Source: Devosia sp.
GTDB lineage: Bacteria > Pseudomonadota > Alphaproteobacteria > Rhizobiales > Devosiaceae
DNA: 64,000 nt
Direction of reading: 5' to 3'
Assembly: GCF_028290625.1 (NCBI RefSeq)
Contig: NZ_JAQGJM010000009.1
Span: 186,001 to 250,000, forward strand
The notes beneath the pieces were generated by a model. It had not been told where the DNA came from, did no database searches, and saw only the letters and a list, made by a program, of their open reading frames with translations. Below are positions 14,674 through 23,254 of this stretch, piece after piece. Position 1 is the first letter of the stretch. The number at the start of each line of letters is the position of its first letter. The position numbers were made by a program, and so were the translations under genes.

Positions 14674-15459
14674 TCAACGCAGTTGGGTGGTGGATTGCAT
14701 CATCTCGTCGGCACCGCTGATCACACGAGCATTCATCTCGTAAGCGCGCTGGGCGGCGATCAGATCGGCGATTTCGGTGACGGAGTTGACGTTGGACATT
14801 TCGAGGTACCCTTCGAGCAGGTCGCCAACGCCATCGGCATTGGGCGTGCCGATCTGGGGCGCGCCGCTCGCAGCAGTTTCGCCGAACAGGTTATCGCCCA
14901 GCGATTCCAGGCCGGCCTTGTTGACGAAGCGGGCGAGCTGAAGCTGGCCCATCTGCGTCGGCACCGAGTCATTGGCCAGCACGGCTTCGACCAAGCCATC
15001 GGGCGAGATGCTGACCGACTTGGCGGTGCCGGGGATGGTGATGCCGGGCTGCAGTTCATAGCCGCTGGAATTGACGATGGTGCCCTGGTCGCTGCGGTCG
15101 AACGAGCCGTCGCGGGTATAGGCGGTGGTGCCGTCTGGCATGTTGATTATGAAGAAGCCTTCGCCGCGGATAGCGACGTCGAGTTCCTTCTCGGTGGGCT
15201 CGACGCTGCCCTGGCTCATGATGCGCGGGGTGGCCACGGTGCGCACGCCCGAGCCGATTTCGACGCCGGCGGGCAGGTTGGTGCCCTGGTCCGAGGTCTG
15301 CGAACCGGCGCGCGTGATCTGCTGATACAGCAGGTCCTGGAACTCGGCGCGCTGGCGCTTGAAGCCGGTGGTGCGCATGTTGGCGATATTGTTGGAGATG
15401 ACTTCGACGTTGCGCTCCTGAGCGCTCATGCCGGTCGATGCGATATAAAGGGCTTTCAT
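14674..15459 (-). CDS. flgG: Distal rod protein FlgG
   Basis: 261 aa. FlgG builds the distal rod that carries torque from the motor to the hook. The N-terminal rod/hook motif reads MKALYIASTGMSAQERNVEV then SNNIANMRTTGFKRQRAEF; the C-terminal flagellar-core helix reads YLEMSNVNSVTEIADLIAAQRAYEMNARVI. The central DVAIRGEGFFIINMPDGTTAYTRDG is typical. Size is standard (260-262 aa). It follows flgF by 11 bases and precedes flgA by 14. Confidence 0.96.
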   Translation of the reverse strand: MKALYIASTGMSAQERNVEVISNNIANMRTTGFKRQRAEFQDLLYQQITRAGSQTSDQGTNLPAGVEIGSGVRTVATPRIMSQGSVEPTEKELDVAIRGEGFFIINMPDGTTAYTRDGSFDRSDQGTIVNSSGYELQPGITIPGTAKSVSISPDGLVEAVLANDSVPTQMGQLQLARFVNKAGLESLGDNLFGETAASGAPQIGTPNADGVGDLLEGYLEMSNVNSVTEIADLIAAQRAYEMNARVISGADEMMQSTTQLR

Positions 15460-15470
15460 GGCATGATCCT

Positions 15471-16211
15471 TTAAGCGTTAGGGTCGCCGAGGCGCTGAAT
15501 GGCACTGCGGCGCATATCGTCCTGGCGTTGCGAAAGGGCGGCGGCCGACTCATAGGCGCGCTGCACCTTGATCATTTCGGCCATGGCCGAGACGCCCGAG
15601 ACGTTGGACTTTTCGATGAAGCCCTGCATGACGCGGGTATCGGTCGGTGCGATCGGCGTGCCGCCGGAGAACAGGTTGCCACCCTCATGCTTGATGGCCT
15701 GGGGATTGGCGAATTCGACGAGGCGCAGCCGGCCCTTGGCGCCGGCGCTGCTGCTGATGGCGCCATCCTCGGAAATATTGACGTCGGTTTCTTCGGGGCC
15801 GAACTGGATCGGGCCGCCATCGCCGAGCACTGGATTGCCGCTGAGGTCGACCAGGGTGCCTGCATTGTTGATCTGGAACGAGCCGGCCTTGGTCCAGCGA
15901 TCGCCGGCTGCGGTCTGCACGGCGAAGAAGCCGGCACCGTTAATGGCGACGTCGAGCGGGTTGCCGGTCTGCACCATGTCGCCGGCGGACAGATCGTGCA
16001 TGGTGGCCCAGTCCTGCACATAGGACAGCGGCTGGTCCTTGCCCATGAAGTCCTGGTCGCGGGCGACGGGGCCCACATATTCCTCGTAGAGCGACTCTTC
16101 CGCCTTGAAGCCGGTGGTGTTGATGTTGGCCATATTGTTGGCCACCACGTCCATCTGGCGCGCCAAGGCTATCTGGCGAGATAGTCCAATCAGTTGCGCA
16201 TTCTTAATCAT
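15471..16211 (-). CDS. flgF: Proximal rod protein FlgF
   Basis: 246 aa. FlgF is a rod protein between the proximal rod and FlgG. It starts MIKNAQLIGLSRQIALARQ and has the rod motif ANNMANINTTGFKAEES, a central AINGAGFFAVQT, and the C-terminal QGFIEKSNVSGVSAMAEMIKVQRAYESAA. It heads the flgF-flgG-flgA-flgH operon. A strong sigma-54 element lies 65 bases upstream (16277-16292), and a CGGCA-N5-TGCCG palindrome about 100 bases further up, so the operon is probably a FlbD-activated class III unit. Confidence 0.95.
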   Translation of the reverse strand: MIKNAQLIGLSRQIALARQMDVVANNMANINTTGFKAEESLYEEYVGPVARDQDFMGKDQPLSYVQDWATMHDLSAGDMVQTGNPLDVAINGAGFFAVQTAAGDRWTKAGSFQINNAGTLVDLSGNPVLGDGGPIQFGPEETDVNISEDGAISSSAGAKGRLRLVEFANPQAIKHEGGNLFSGGTPIAPTDTRVMQGFIEKSNVSGVSAMAEMIKVQRAYESAAALSQRQDDMRRSAIQRLGDPNA

Positions 16212-16275
16212 CGTTCAGTCCCCGTATGTCCCCGAGCCGTCCCGCTTCCCCAAGCTGGCAGGCTCGCCGTTAACC

Positions 16276-16293
16276 TTGCAGAAACCATGCCAG
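16276..16293 (-). promoter_or_regulatory. Sigma-54 (-24/-12) promoter of flgF operon
   Basis: CTGGCATGGTTTCTGCAA on the reverse strand has GG-N10-GC spacing, with a complete TGC at -12 and TGGCA at -24. It is similar to the flgI promoter (both share GG at the same step from GGTTT). The predicted transcript start is near 16266, 55 bases before flgF. Confidence 0.7.
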
Positions 16294-16367
16294 ATCGGAA
16301 AGATGAATGAATTCAATGATCTGGTTCGGTGCTGGGGTGGATTTTGGCAGGAACTACCTCGGCAGAG

Positions 16368-16396
16368 CGGCAAATGCTGCCCGGCAATTTTTGCCG
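16368..16396. promoter_or_regulatory. Tandem CGGCA-N5-TGCCG palindromes (FlbD/ftr-like)
   Basis: CGGCAATTTTTGCCG at 16382-16396 is perfect; CGGCAAATGCTGCCC at 16368-16382 has one mismatch and shares its last base. They lie about 100 bases upstream of the flgF sigma-54 promoter, the distance typical of enhancers, and 15 bases before the CtrA box of fliL. Confidence 0.5.
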
Positions 16397-16410
16397 CCCG
16401 GACGGGATTT

Positions 16411-16426
16411 GTAACTATTCGTTAAC
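16411..16426 (+). promoter_or_regulatory. CtrA box upstream of fliL
   Basis: GTAACTATTCGTTAAC is GTAA-N7-TTAAC, one mismatch from TTAA-N7-TTAAC, 67 bases before fliL. fliL is a CtrA-controlled operon head in Caulobacter. Confidence 0.6.
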
Positions 16427-16492
16427 CATCGGTCGCTTAGCTGGTGGCGGGGACGGAATCGTCCGAAAATCCCCTGTTCTCCGAGGTTTAGC

Positions 16493-16972
16493 ATGGCCGC
16501 TGAAGCAGAAATCGAAGGCGGTACTGCTGCCAAAAAGGGCAGAGGCAAGCTGATCATCATCGCTGCCGCAGTCGTCGCCGTCCTGCTGGCAGGGGCGGGG
16601 CTCTACCTGTTCCTGTCCGCCGGCAAGGCCGCGGATGCCGCCGCAGACGCGGCTTTGGCAGCGCCGCAGACCTTTATTTTCAACCTGCCGACCATGACCG
16701 TCAATCTCAACAACGAGACCGACGGCGAGGCTTTCATGAAGCTCACAGTGGCGCTGGAAGTCGCCAATGAAGAGATGATGACCAAGATCCAGCCGAGCAT
16801 GGCCAAGGTCGTCGATGCCTTCCAGGTCTACCTGCGCGAGCTGCGCAAGAGCGATCTCGAAGGCTCGGCCGGCATTTACCGGCTCAAGGAAGAGCTGCTG
16901 CGGCGCGTGAACGTGGCGATCTATCCTGAGCGTGTCGAAAGCATCCTGTTCAAAGAAATCCTGGTGCAATAA
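16493..16972 (+). CDS. fliL: Flagellar basal-body protein FliL
   Basis: 159 aa, one membrane segment (about residues 19-43) with a periplasmic domain. FliL surrounds the stator and strengthens motor torque. The Gly/Lys-rich N-terminus, TFIFNLPTMTVNLNNE, FMKLTVALEVANEE and the final RRVNVAIYPERVESILFKEILVQ all match. It is followed with one-base overlap (TAATG) by fliM. A CtrA box and the shared divergent region with flgF lie upstream. Confidence 0.93.
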   Translation: MAAEAEIEGGTAAKKGRGKLIIIAAAVVAVLLAGAGLYLFLSAGKAADAAADAALAAPQTFIFNLPTMTVNLNNETDGEAFMKLTVALEVANEEMMTKIQPSMAKVVDAFQVYLRELRKSDLEGSAGIYRLKEELLRRVNVAIYPERVESILFKEILVQ

Positions 16973-18135
16973 TGGCTGGTCCCAACGATCAGGATAAATT
17001 GGCGGACGACTGGGGCCTGGACGATATCCAGAACGGTTCCGAGGCCGCAGGCGAGACCAGCGCTGCCGACGCCGCCGCCGAGTGGGCGGCGATGATCGAC
17101 GCTCAGGCCGGTGCTGTGAATGACGGCGTCGACCGGGTGCTCAACCAGGACGAAATCGACAACCTGCTGGGCTTTGACTCGAGCGCCACCAGCAATGTCG
17201 AACTGACCGGCGTGCAGGCGCTGATCAATTCGGCGCTGGTGAGCTACGAACGCCTGCCGATGCTGGAAATCGTGTTCGACCGGCTGGTGCGCCTGGCGAC
17301 GGTGTCGCTGCGCAATTTCACCTCCGACAACGTCGAAGTCACCATGGACTCGATCTCGTCGGTGCGGTTCGGCGACTATCTGAATTCCATCCCGCTGCCC
17401 GCCATTCTGTCGGTCATCAAGGCCGAGGAATGGGAAAATTACGGGCTACTGACGGTCGATTCCAACCTGATCTATTCGATGATCGACGTGTTGCTGGGCG
17501 GCCGTCGCTCCGGCGGCAATGTGCGCGTCGAGGGGCGGCCGTACACCACCATCGAGATGGCGCTGGCCCGCAAGATGATCGACATCATTCTTGAGGACAC
17601 CCATCGCGCCTTCGAGCCGGTGACGCAGGTGCATTTCAAGCTGGAGCGCATCGAGACCAATCCGCGGTTCGCGGCGATTACGCGCCCGGCCAATGCGGCG
17701 ATCCTGATCGAGCTGCGTATCGAGATGGACGATCGCGGCGGCAAGGTCGAAATCCTTCTGCCCTACGCCACCATCGAGCCGATCCGCGAACAGCTGCTGC
17801 AGATGTTCATGGGCGAAAAATTCGGCCGCGACGCGACCTGGGAAGGCCATCTGGCCACCGAGATCTACGCGGCCGATGTCGAGGTCGAAGCGGTGCTGCA
17901 TGAGCAGGACCTATCGCTGTCGCGCGTGCTGGGCCTCAAGCCCGGCGATACCATCATGTTCGAACGTTCGCCGAACGATCCGGTGCGTCTGCGCTGCGGC
18001 AATGTCGATCTGACGGAGGCCATTATGGGCCATATTGGTAATCATGTTTCGGTGCGGGCGATTCGCCCGCTCAACCCGCCCAAGGTCACCATGGCGGCAT
18101 TCGAGGCAATCGACGAGAAAATGGAAGGACGATGA
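16972..18135 (+). CDS. fliM: Flagellar motor switch protein FliM
   Basis: 387 aa cytoplasmic C-ring protein that binds phosphorylated CheY and sets rotation direction. An acidic N-terminal segment (about 1-60) contains LNQDEIDNLLGF, the usual N-terminal motif region. The middle domain (about 75-270) has the FliM pattern LEIVFDRLVRLATVSLRNFTS and LTVDSNLIYSMIDVLLGGR. The C-terminal SpoA domain carries LGLKPGDTIMFE and VRLRCGNVDLTEAIMG. The length is slightly longer than the enteric protein (334 aa) because of the N-terminal extension. The stop overlaps the next gene. Confidence 0.95.
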   Translation: MAGPNDQDKLADDWGLDDIQNGSEAAGETSAADAAAEWAAMIDAQAGAVNDGVDRVLNQDEIDNLLGFDSSATSNVELTGVQALINSALVSYERLPMLEIVFDRLVRLATVSLRNFTSDNVEVTMDSISSVRFGDYLNSIPLPAILSVIKAEEWENYGLLTVDSNLIYSMIDVLLGGRRSGGNVRVEGRPYTTIEMALARKMIDIILEDTHRAFEPVTQVHFKLERIETNPRFAAITRPANAAILIELRIEMDDRGGKVEILLPYATIEPIREQLLQMFMGEKFGRDATWEGHLATEIYAADVEVEAVLHEQDLSLSRVLGLKPGDTIMFERSPNDPVRLRCGNVDLTEAIMGHIGNHVSVRAIRPLNPPKVTMAAFEAIDEKMEGR

Positions 18136-18572
18136 TGTTCGGTTTGCCCCTGGGGTTTTTCGTGGAATCGGCAGTCGCTGTGCTGCTGATGCTGACAATT
18201 GGATATTGCATCGTGCTCAACGGGCGCTTGAAGCGGCTGCATGCCGACCGCTCGGTGTTGCAGCAGATGGTGGCGGACCTGGTGGGGGCCACCAATTTGG
18301 CCAACCAGGCGATCAAGGAACTCAAGACCACCGCCATGGACGCAGACCTGGCGCTCAGCGCACGGCTGGAAGAGGCCGAGCGCTTCGGCATCGAGTTGGC
18401 AAACCATGTCAGCGCCGGCTCGATGCTGATGGAACGCATTGCCAAGATCACCAGCATTGCGCGCAGTAATCCGGTCGCCGTTGTCGAGCCGGTTGTTGAA
18501 GAGACCAACAAGGTACAATCGGCGCTGCAGCAGTTGAATGCGCGCGCTCGTGCCCGGGAGAACGCGGCGTGA
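18132..18572 (+). CDS. DUF6468 protein of the fliM-motE operon
   Basis: 146 aa. One membrane segment (about residues 5-30) is followed by a long cytoplasmic or periplasmic helix (about 31-115) with a coiled-coil look, LRHADRSVLQQMV-like heptads, then a short Pro/Glu linker. I recognise it as the DUF6468 family, which occurs in this same slot after fliM in alphaproteobacterial flagellar operons. Function is unknown. Two ATG codons overlap the end of fliM (stop TGA at 18133). It overlaps motE by four bases. Position and single-pass helix suggest a stator-linked accessory, which is inference. Confidence 0.7.
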   Translation: MMFGLPLGFFVESAVAVLLMLTIGYCIVLNGRLKRLHADRSVLQQMVADLVGATNLANQAIKELKTTAMDADLALSARLEEAERFGIELANHVSAGSMLMERIAKITSIARSNPVAVVEPVVEETNKVQSALQQLNARARARENAA

Positions 18573-19696
18573 AATCGATCCGTCTGCTTCCTGTCGTTAT
18601 TCTGGCCGTCTCTGCGCTGCTGGTTCTCAAGATCATGGGCCTTGCGGTTACCGGCAGCTATGTGCTCGGCGGCGTAACGGCGGTGCAGGCGGAAGAAGCG
18701 GGCGGGCATGGTGCGCCTGCCGCCGCCCAGGTCGGGGCGGATGGCACGATGACGCTGCCGGTCGAGCCCACTATGGCCGACAACAGCCCGACGCTGTCCG
18801 ACGCCTCGCCGACGCTGGGACAGCCAGCGGTCGCAGCAGGCGATCATGGCGCTGCGCCGGCCGCTCCTGCGGGTGATCATGGTGCGCCGGCACCGACCGA
18901 GGTTGCGCAGGCCGATACAGGACATGAAGCCGCGCCTGCGGGTGAAGGCGAGCATGGCGCCCCGAGCGAACACGGCGCCGAAGGTGGCCTTCCTGCCGGT
19001 CTCGACGTGGTTTGCCCACCAACCGATGCTACGGCGGCCGCTGCCACTCCTGTCCTTGGCGAAGGGGCAACCAGTCCGGCATCACTCGATCCTACGGCGG
19101 CGGTTGCACCTGCAGCCGGCGATCATGGGGCTCCTGCCGCGCCGACGGTCAGCGCCGGCTGCGTGCCGCTGAACGATGCCTTGCCGACGCGGCTGGGCGC
19201 CGATGGGCAGCCGATCCCGCTGGTTGGCGAGGATGGCCAGACCCTGAGCGAAGCCGCCGTGCTGGAAAGCCTGGGCAAGCGCCGCGCCGAACTGCAGAAT
19301 TACGAGCAGGAACTGGTGCTGCGCTCGTCGCTGGTCGATGCGGCCGAAAAGAAGGTCGCCGAACGTCAGGCGACCTTGCAGGCCCTTGAAGACCAGATCT
19401 CGGCACTGGTCGATCAACGCACCGCCATGGAAGCGGGGCAGTTTGCCGGCATCGTCACGCTCTATCAGAACATGAAGCCCAAGGACGCGGCCGTCATCTT
19501 CAATACGCTCGACATCGAAGTGCTGTTGCGGGTCGCCAAGCTGATGAATCCGCGCAAGATGTCGCCAATTCTGGCGGCGATGGATCCCACGCGGGCACAG
19601 GAACTGACGGTGCGGATGGCGGCGCTATCCGACCAGCCGCCCGAGCAGATGTCGCCCGATGCGCTGGCCGCCCTGCCGCAAATTGTCGGTCAATAA
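18569..19696 (+). CDS. motE: MotE, chaperone for the MotC stator protein
   Basis: 375 aa periplasmic protein with an N-terminal membrane anchor or signal (about residues 5-26). In rhizobia MotE assists folding or export of MotC, which stabilises the stator. The C-terminal third shows the family: a coiled coil (about 230-295), then YQNMKPKDAAVIFNTLDIEVLLRVAKLMNPRKM, the MgtE-N-like fold used by MotE. The middle (about 45-215) is an Ala/Pro/Gly linker with six HGA copies, each preceded by D, E, G or E plus Gly/Ser (GDHGAP type). Stop 94 bases before the next frame. The linker is longer than in the rhizobial protein and its repeats are unusual. Confidence 0.85.
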   Translation: MKSIRLLPVVILAVSALLVLKIMGLAVTGSYVLGGVTAVQAEEAGGHGAPAAAQVGADGTMTLPVEPTMADNSPTLSDASPTLGQPAVAAGDHGAAPAAPAGDHGAPAPTEVAQADTGHEAAPAGEGEHGAPSEHGAEGGLPAGLDVVCPPTDATAAAATPVLGEGATSPASLDPTAAVAPAAGDHGAPAAPTVSAGCVPLNDALPTRLGADGQPIPLVGEDGQTLSEAAVLESLGKRRAELQNYEQELVLRSSLVDAAEKKVAERQATLQALEDQISALVDQRTAMEAGQFAGIVTLYQNMKPKDAAVIFNTLDIEVLLRVAKLMNPRKMSPILAAMDPTRAQELTVRMAALSDQPPEQMSPDALAALPQIVGQ

Positions 19697-19849
19697 TATC
19701 GAAGAGTAGCAATGCCTTCTCGGTCTTTGTAAGGCCACGTTAAGTCCGGCGCGATATGGTTACCTCCAGTAGAGTTGTAACCCGCGTTTTTGGGAACCGA
19801 AGTCCTGGACTTCGCCCAGAAACGCAAATTGCGTCGGGTAGGGCAGCCG

Positions 19850-22800
19850 GTGTCGACTGCGTTCAAACAAGAGTGGCGGAAGGGTGCGCGCGCCCTGATG
19901 CTGTCCATCATGCTGATGGTGCTCGGCGCCGTAGTGGCCCCGGTCGCCGCTTATGCGGTCGATCAGGGCGAGCTGTTCGTCACCGAGGAAGCCGGCGGCT
20001 ATGCCAGGCTGATTCTCAGCTTCCCCGACCGCGACAGCCTGCCGGCCTATACGATCAAGGCCGACAATGGCGTGCTGTCCGTGCAGTTCGAGCAGCCGGT
20101 GAATATCCAGCTCCCCGACGTTGGGACGATCCTGCCGAATTATGTGTCGATTGCGCGGGTCGATCCCGATGGCAAGGGACTGCGGCTGGCGCTGAAATCG
20201 GGTTTCAATTTCAACAAGATCGATGCCGGCGAGAAGCTGTTCATCGATCTGCTGCCGCTGACGTGGCAGGGCATGCCGCCGGCGCTGCCGCAGGAAGTCA
20301 TCGATGAACTGGCCGAGCGCGCGCGCCTCGCTGCCATCAAGGCGGAGCAGGATCGCAAGGCGGCCGGCGCCCTGGAGCTGAAGCCGGCAGCGACGGTGCG
20401 GATCGGCCGCAACCCGACCTTCATGCGCGTGCAGTTCGACTGGAGCGTCGATACCACGGCAAAGTTCGTGCAGACCGACCAGACTGGGGAAGTGACCTTC
20501 GAATGGCCGGTGGATGTCGACATGCTGGCGCTGGCCACCGACCTGCCGGCGGAAATCCTGTCGGTCCATAGCGACAATACCCCCGACGGCGCCACCGTGA
20601 TCATGGCGTTCGCCAAGGGCGTGACGCCACGCTTCTACGAGACCTCGCCCCGTCAATATGTGATCGATGTCGATCTGGCGGGCGGCGCCAAGCTGCCGGA
20701 GCTCACCGCGCCCGACCTGGCCAAGGACGCTGCGGCTGTCGATGCGGCGGCGCAGGGGTCCCGCGCCAATCCGGGGCAGACGGCTCATCCGATCAACGCG
20801 CTCTATCCGCAGGCCGCCCATACGATAACGCCGTTTGTCAGCGTGCTGGGCTCGACCGTCCGGGTGGTGTTCCCATTCGAGCAGGACACGCCGGCGGCCG
20901 TCTTCCGGCGCGGCGATACGGTGTGGATGCTGTTCGATACCGTCGCGGGGATCACCCCGCCGGCAGATAATGACGCGCTCAATGCGCTGGCCAACGATTT
21001 TTCAGTGATCGCATCGGGCGACACCCAGGTGGTGCGGATCGACCTGTCGCAGGACCGGCTGGCGACGCTGGGCTCCGAAGGCATGGCGTGGGTGCTGTCG
21101 CTGGGCGATATCATGCTGACCCCGACCGAGCCGGTGACGCTGACGCGTCGCCGCGATCTGGAAGGGCTGTTCGAAATGACGGCCGACCTGGAGCGGCCAG
21201 CGCGGGTGCACGAATTCCGCGACCCATCGGTCGGCGACGTGCTGGAAGTGGTGACCGCCTATCCGCCGGCACGCGGGCTGACGCGGACGCTGGATTATGT
21301 CGACTTTTCCGCCCTGCGCAGCGTGCATGGCCTGGTGGTGAAACCGGCCAATCTTGATGTCAAAGTGGCGGTCGAGAACGACATCGCGGTGATTTCAACC
21401 GATGAAGGACTGACCGTCTCGGCGCTCGATCATCCACGCGAGCTGGGCAATGGCGCGGCAGAATCGACGCGGTCGAGCTTCATCGACCTGACGCGGCTGG
21501 AAGAGCGCGATACCGCGGCCTTCGTGACGACGCGCGAAGATCTGACCGTCGCCGCTTCGGCGGCGGACGGTCGTGAGCGCGATATCGCCCGCCTGAACCT
21601 GGCCGATTATTACCTGGCCAACCAGTTCGCCCATGAGGCGATCGGGGTGCTGCATGTGCTTGAGAACGAACTCAAGGACAAGAATCTGACGCGCAAGGTC
21701 CGCATGTCGCTGGCCATTGCCGATACCATGGCCGTGCGGCCCAAGGACGCGCTGGAAATCCTCAACTCGGACTCGCTGGCCGAGGAAGTCGACGCCCTGC
21801 TGTGGCGCACGATCGCCCGGGCGGACAATTATGACTTCAAGGGCGCGCGCAGCGATGCGCTGGAGGCCCAGGGCATCGTCTCCAGCTATCCATTGTGGGC
21901 GCGCAAGCGCTTCTACTTCGCTGCGGTGCGCTCTGCCGTCGAGAGCGACGACATTCCGATGGCCGAGCGGATGCTGAACGAGATCGATTTCGGCAGCCTC
22001 AGTCTTGAGGAGGTCAGCCTCTATCATCTGCTGTCGGGCCGGATCGACGAGGCGGCGGGGCGGACGGCGGAGGCCATCGACACTTATGGCCAGGTGATCA
22101 CCGCCGACTTCCGGCCGACCCGGGCGGAGGCGATCTATCGCACGCTGGGCCTGCTGGATAAGCAGGGCAATCTCGACCTGACAAAGGCGACCGATACCCT
22201 GGCGGCCGAGGCGCTGCTATGGCGCGGCAATCCGCTGGAATCGGACATGCAGCGGATGCTGGCCGGGTTCTATTTCCGCGAGGGCGCTTATCGCCAGGGT
22301 TTTGAGACCGTCAAGCAGGCGGTGGCCAATTATCCGGAGAGCGTGCCGGTCAACGAACTGCGCGACGACGCCCAGAAGATCTTCAGCGATCTCTATCTCG
22401 ATGGCCTGGCGGATTCGCTGGGGCCGGTCGATGCACTGGGCCTGTATTACGATTTCCGCCAGTTGACGCCGGCTGGCGCCAGGGGCGACGAGATGATCCG
22501 CAATCTGGCGCGGCGGCTGGTGAAGGTGGACCTGCTGGCGCAGGCGGCGCAATTGCTGAACTATCAGTTGGAGAACCGGCTGCATGGCGTGGCGCGCACG
22601 CAGATCGCCGCCGACCTGGCGGTGATCTACCTGGCCGACCGCAAGCCGCAGGACGCCCTGCGCGTGCTCAACGGCAGCCGGCTGCCCAGCATTCCGCCGT
22701 CATTGGCGCGGCAGCGGCGGGTGCTGGAGGCGCGGGCGTTGATCGATGGCGGGCGCGATCAACTGGCGCTGGATGTGCTCAAGGACATGGACGGGCAGGA

Positions 22801-23221
22801 TGCCGATCTGCTGCGCATCGATGCGCACTGGAAAGCGGGGCGGTATTCGCAGGCCAGCGAAATGATCGAGGCCATGGTGCTGGGGCAAGATCCCACGCAA
22901 CCGCTGGGACCGACGACGCGCATGAGCGTGATCAAGGCGGCGGTCGGCTATGTGTTGAGCGGCGACGATTTCGGCTCGGCCCGGCTGCGTTCCAAATTCG
23001 CCGATCGCATGGTGACGACACCGGAATGGCCGATGTTCGACTACGTCACCGGCCAGATCACCACCAGCAGCCTCGAGTTCAAGAAGGTCGCGCGCGACGT
23101 GTCGGGCCTCGACGGGCTCAACGCCTTCCTCGACTCCTATCGCCAGACCTATGGCGGCACCGGGGCCCTGGCGCCGCCATTCGCGACCAATGGTCAGCCT
23201 GCGCTGGCCAGCGCGCAGTAG
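19850..23221 (+). CDS. Large periplasmic TPR protein downstream of motE
   Basis: About 1123 aa, exported (signal segment near residues 12-35 from this start). The N-terminal half is beta-rich and repetitive: three AMIN-like modules with motifs YARLILSFPDR, TFMRVQFDWSVD and TVRVVFPFEQD, each about 100-170 aa apart. From about residue 560 it is helical with tetratricopeptide-like pairs (ARLNLADYYLANQFAHEAIGVL, LLWRTIARADNYDFKGARSDA, DLAVIYLADRKPQDALRVLN). The frame is open to 19790 (TTG); I chose GTG at 19850 because AGGG lies six bases upstream. It follows motE on the same strand, so a role in motor or cell-wall-linked assembly is likely, but I know of no assigned function. Confidence 0.8.
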   Translation: MSTAFKQEWRKGARALMLSIMLMVLGAVVAPVAAYAVDQGELFVTEEAGGYARLILSFPDRDSLPAYTIKADNGVLSVQFEQPVNIQLPDVGTILPNYVSIARVDPDGKGLRLALKSGFNFNKIDAGEKLFIDLLPLTWQGMPPALPQEVIDELAERARLAAIKAEQDRKAAGALELKPAATVRIGRNPTFMRVQFDWSVDTTAKFVQTDQTGEVTFEWPVDVDMLALATDLPAEILSVHSDNTPDGATVIMAFAKGVTPRFYETSPRQYVIDVDLAGGAKLPELTAPDLAKDAAAVDAAAQGSRANPGQTAHPINALYPQAAHTITPFVSVLGSTVRVVFPFEQDTPAAVFRRGDTVWMLFDTVAGITPPADNDALNALANDFSVIASGDTQVVRIDLSQDRLATLGSEGMAWVLSLGDIMLTPTEPVTLTRRRDLEGLFEMTADLERPARVHEFRDPSVGDVLEVVTAYPPARGLTRTLDYVDFSALRSVHGLVVKPANLDVKVAVENDIAVISTDEGLTVSALDHPRELGNGAAESTRSSFIDLTRLEERDTAAFVTTREDLTVAASAADGRERDIARLNLADYYLANQFAHEAIGVLHVLENELKDKNLTRKVRMSLAIADTMAVRPKDALEILNSDSLAEEVDALLWRTIARADNYDFKGARSDALEAQGIVSSYPLWARKRFYFAAVRSAVESDDIPMAERMLNEIDFGSLSLEEVSLYHLLSGRIDEAAGRTAEAIDTYGQVITADFRPTRAEAIYRTLGLLDKQGNLDLTKATDTLAAEALLWRGNPLESDMQRMLAGFYFREGAYRQGFETVKQAVANYPESVPVNELRDDAQKIFSDLYLDGLADSLGPVDALGLYYDFRQLTPAGARGDEMIRNLARRLVKVDLLAQAAQLLNYQLENRLHGVARTQIAADLAVIYLADRKPQDALRVLNGSRLPSIPPSLARQRRVLEARALIDGGRDQLALDVLKDMDGQDADLLRIDAHWKAGRYSQASEMIEAMVLGQDPTQPLGPTTRMSVIKAAVGYVLSGDDFGSARLRSKFADRMVTTPEWPMFDYVTGQITTSSLEFKKVARDVSGLDGLNAFLDSYRQTYGGTGALAPPFATNGQPALASAQ

Positions 23222-23229
23222 GCTGGGAG

Positions 23230-23254
23230 GCCGGCTGGCGAAAGCCTAGCCGGC
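23230..23254. repeat. Hairpin between convergent TPR gene and fliP
   Basis: GCCGGCTGGC-GAAA-GCC-T-AGCCGGC forms a 10-bp stem with a one-base bulge, spanning the fliP stop. No T run on either strand, so it may be a weak bidirectional terminator or simply structure. Confidence 0.4.
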
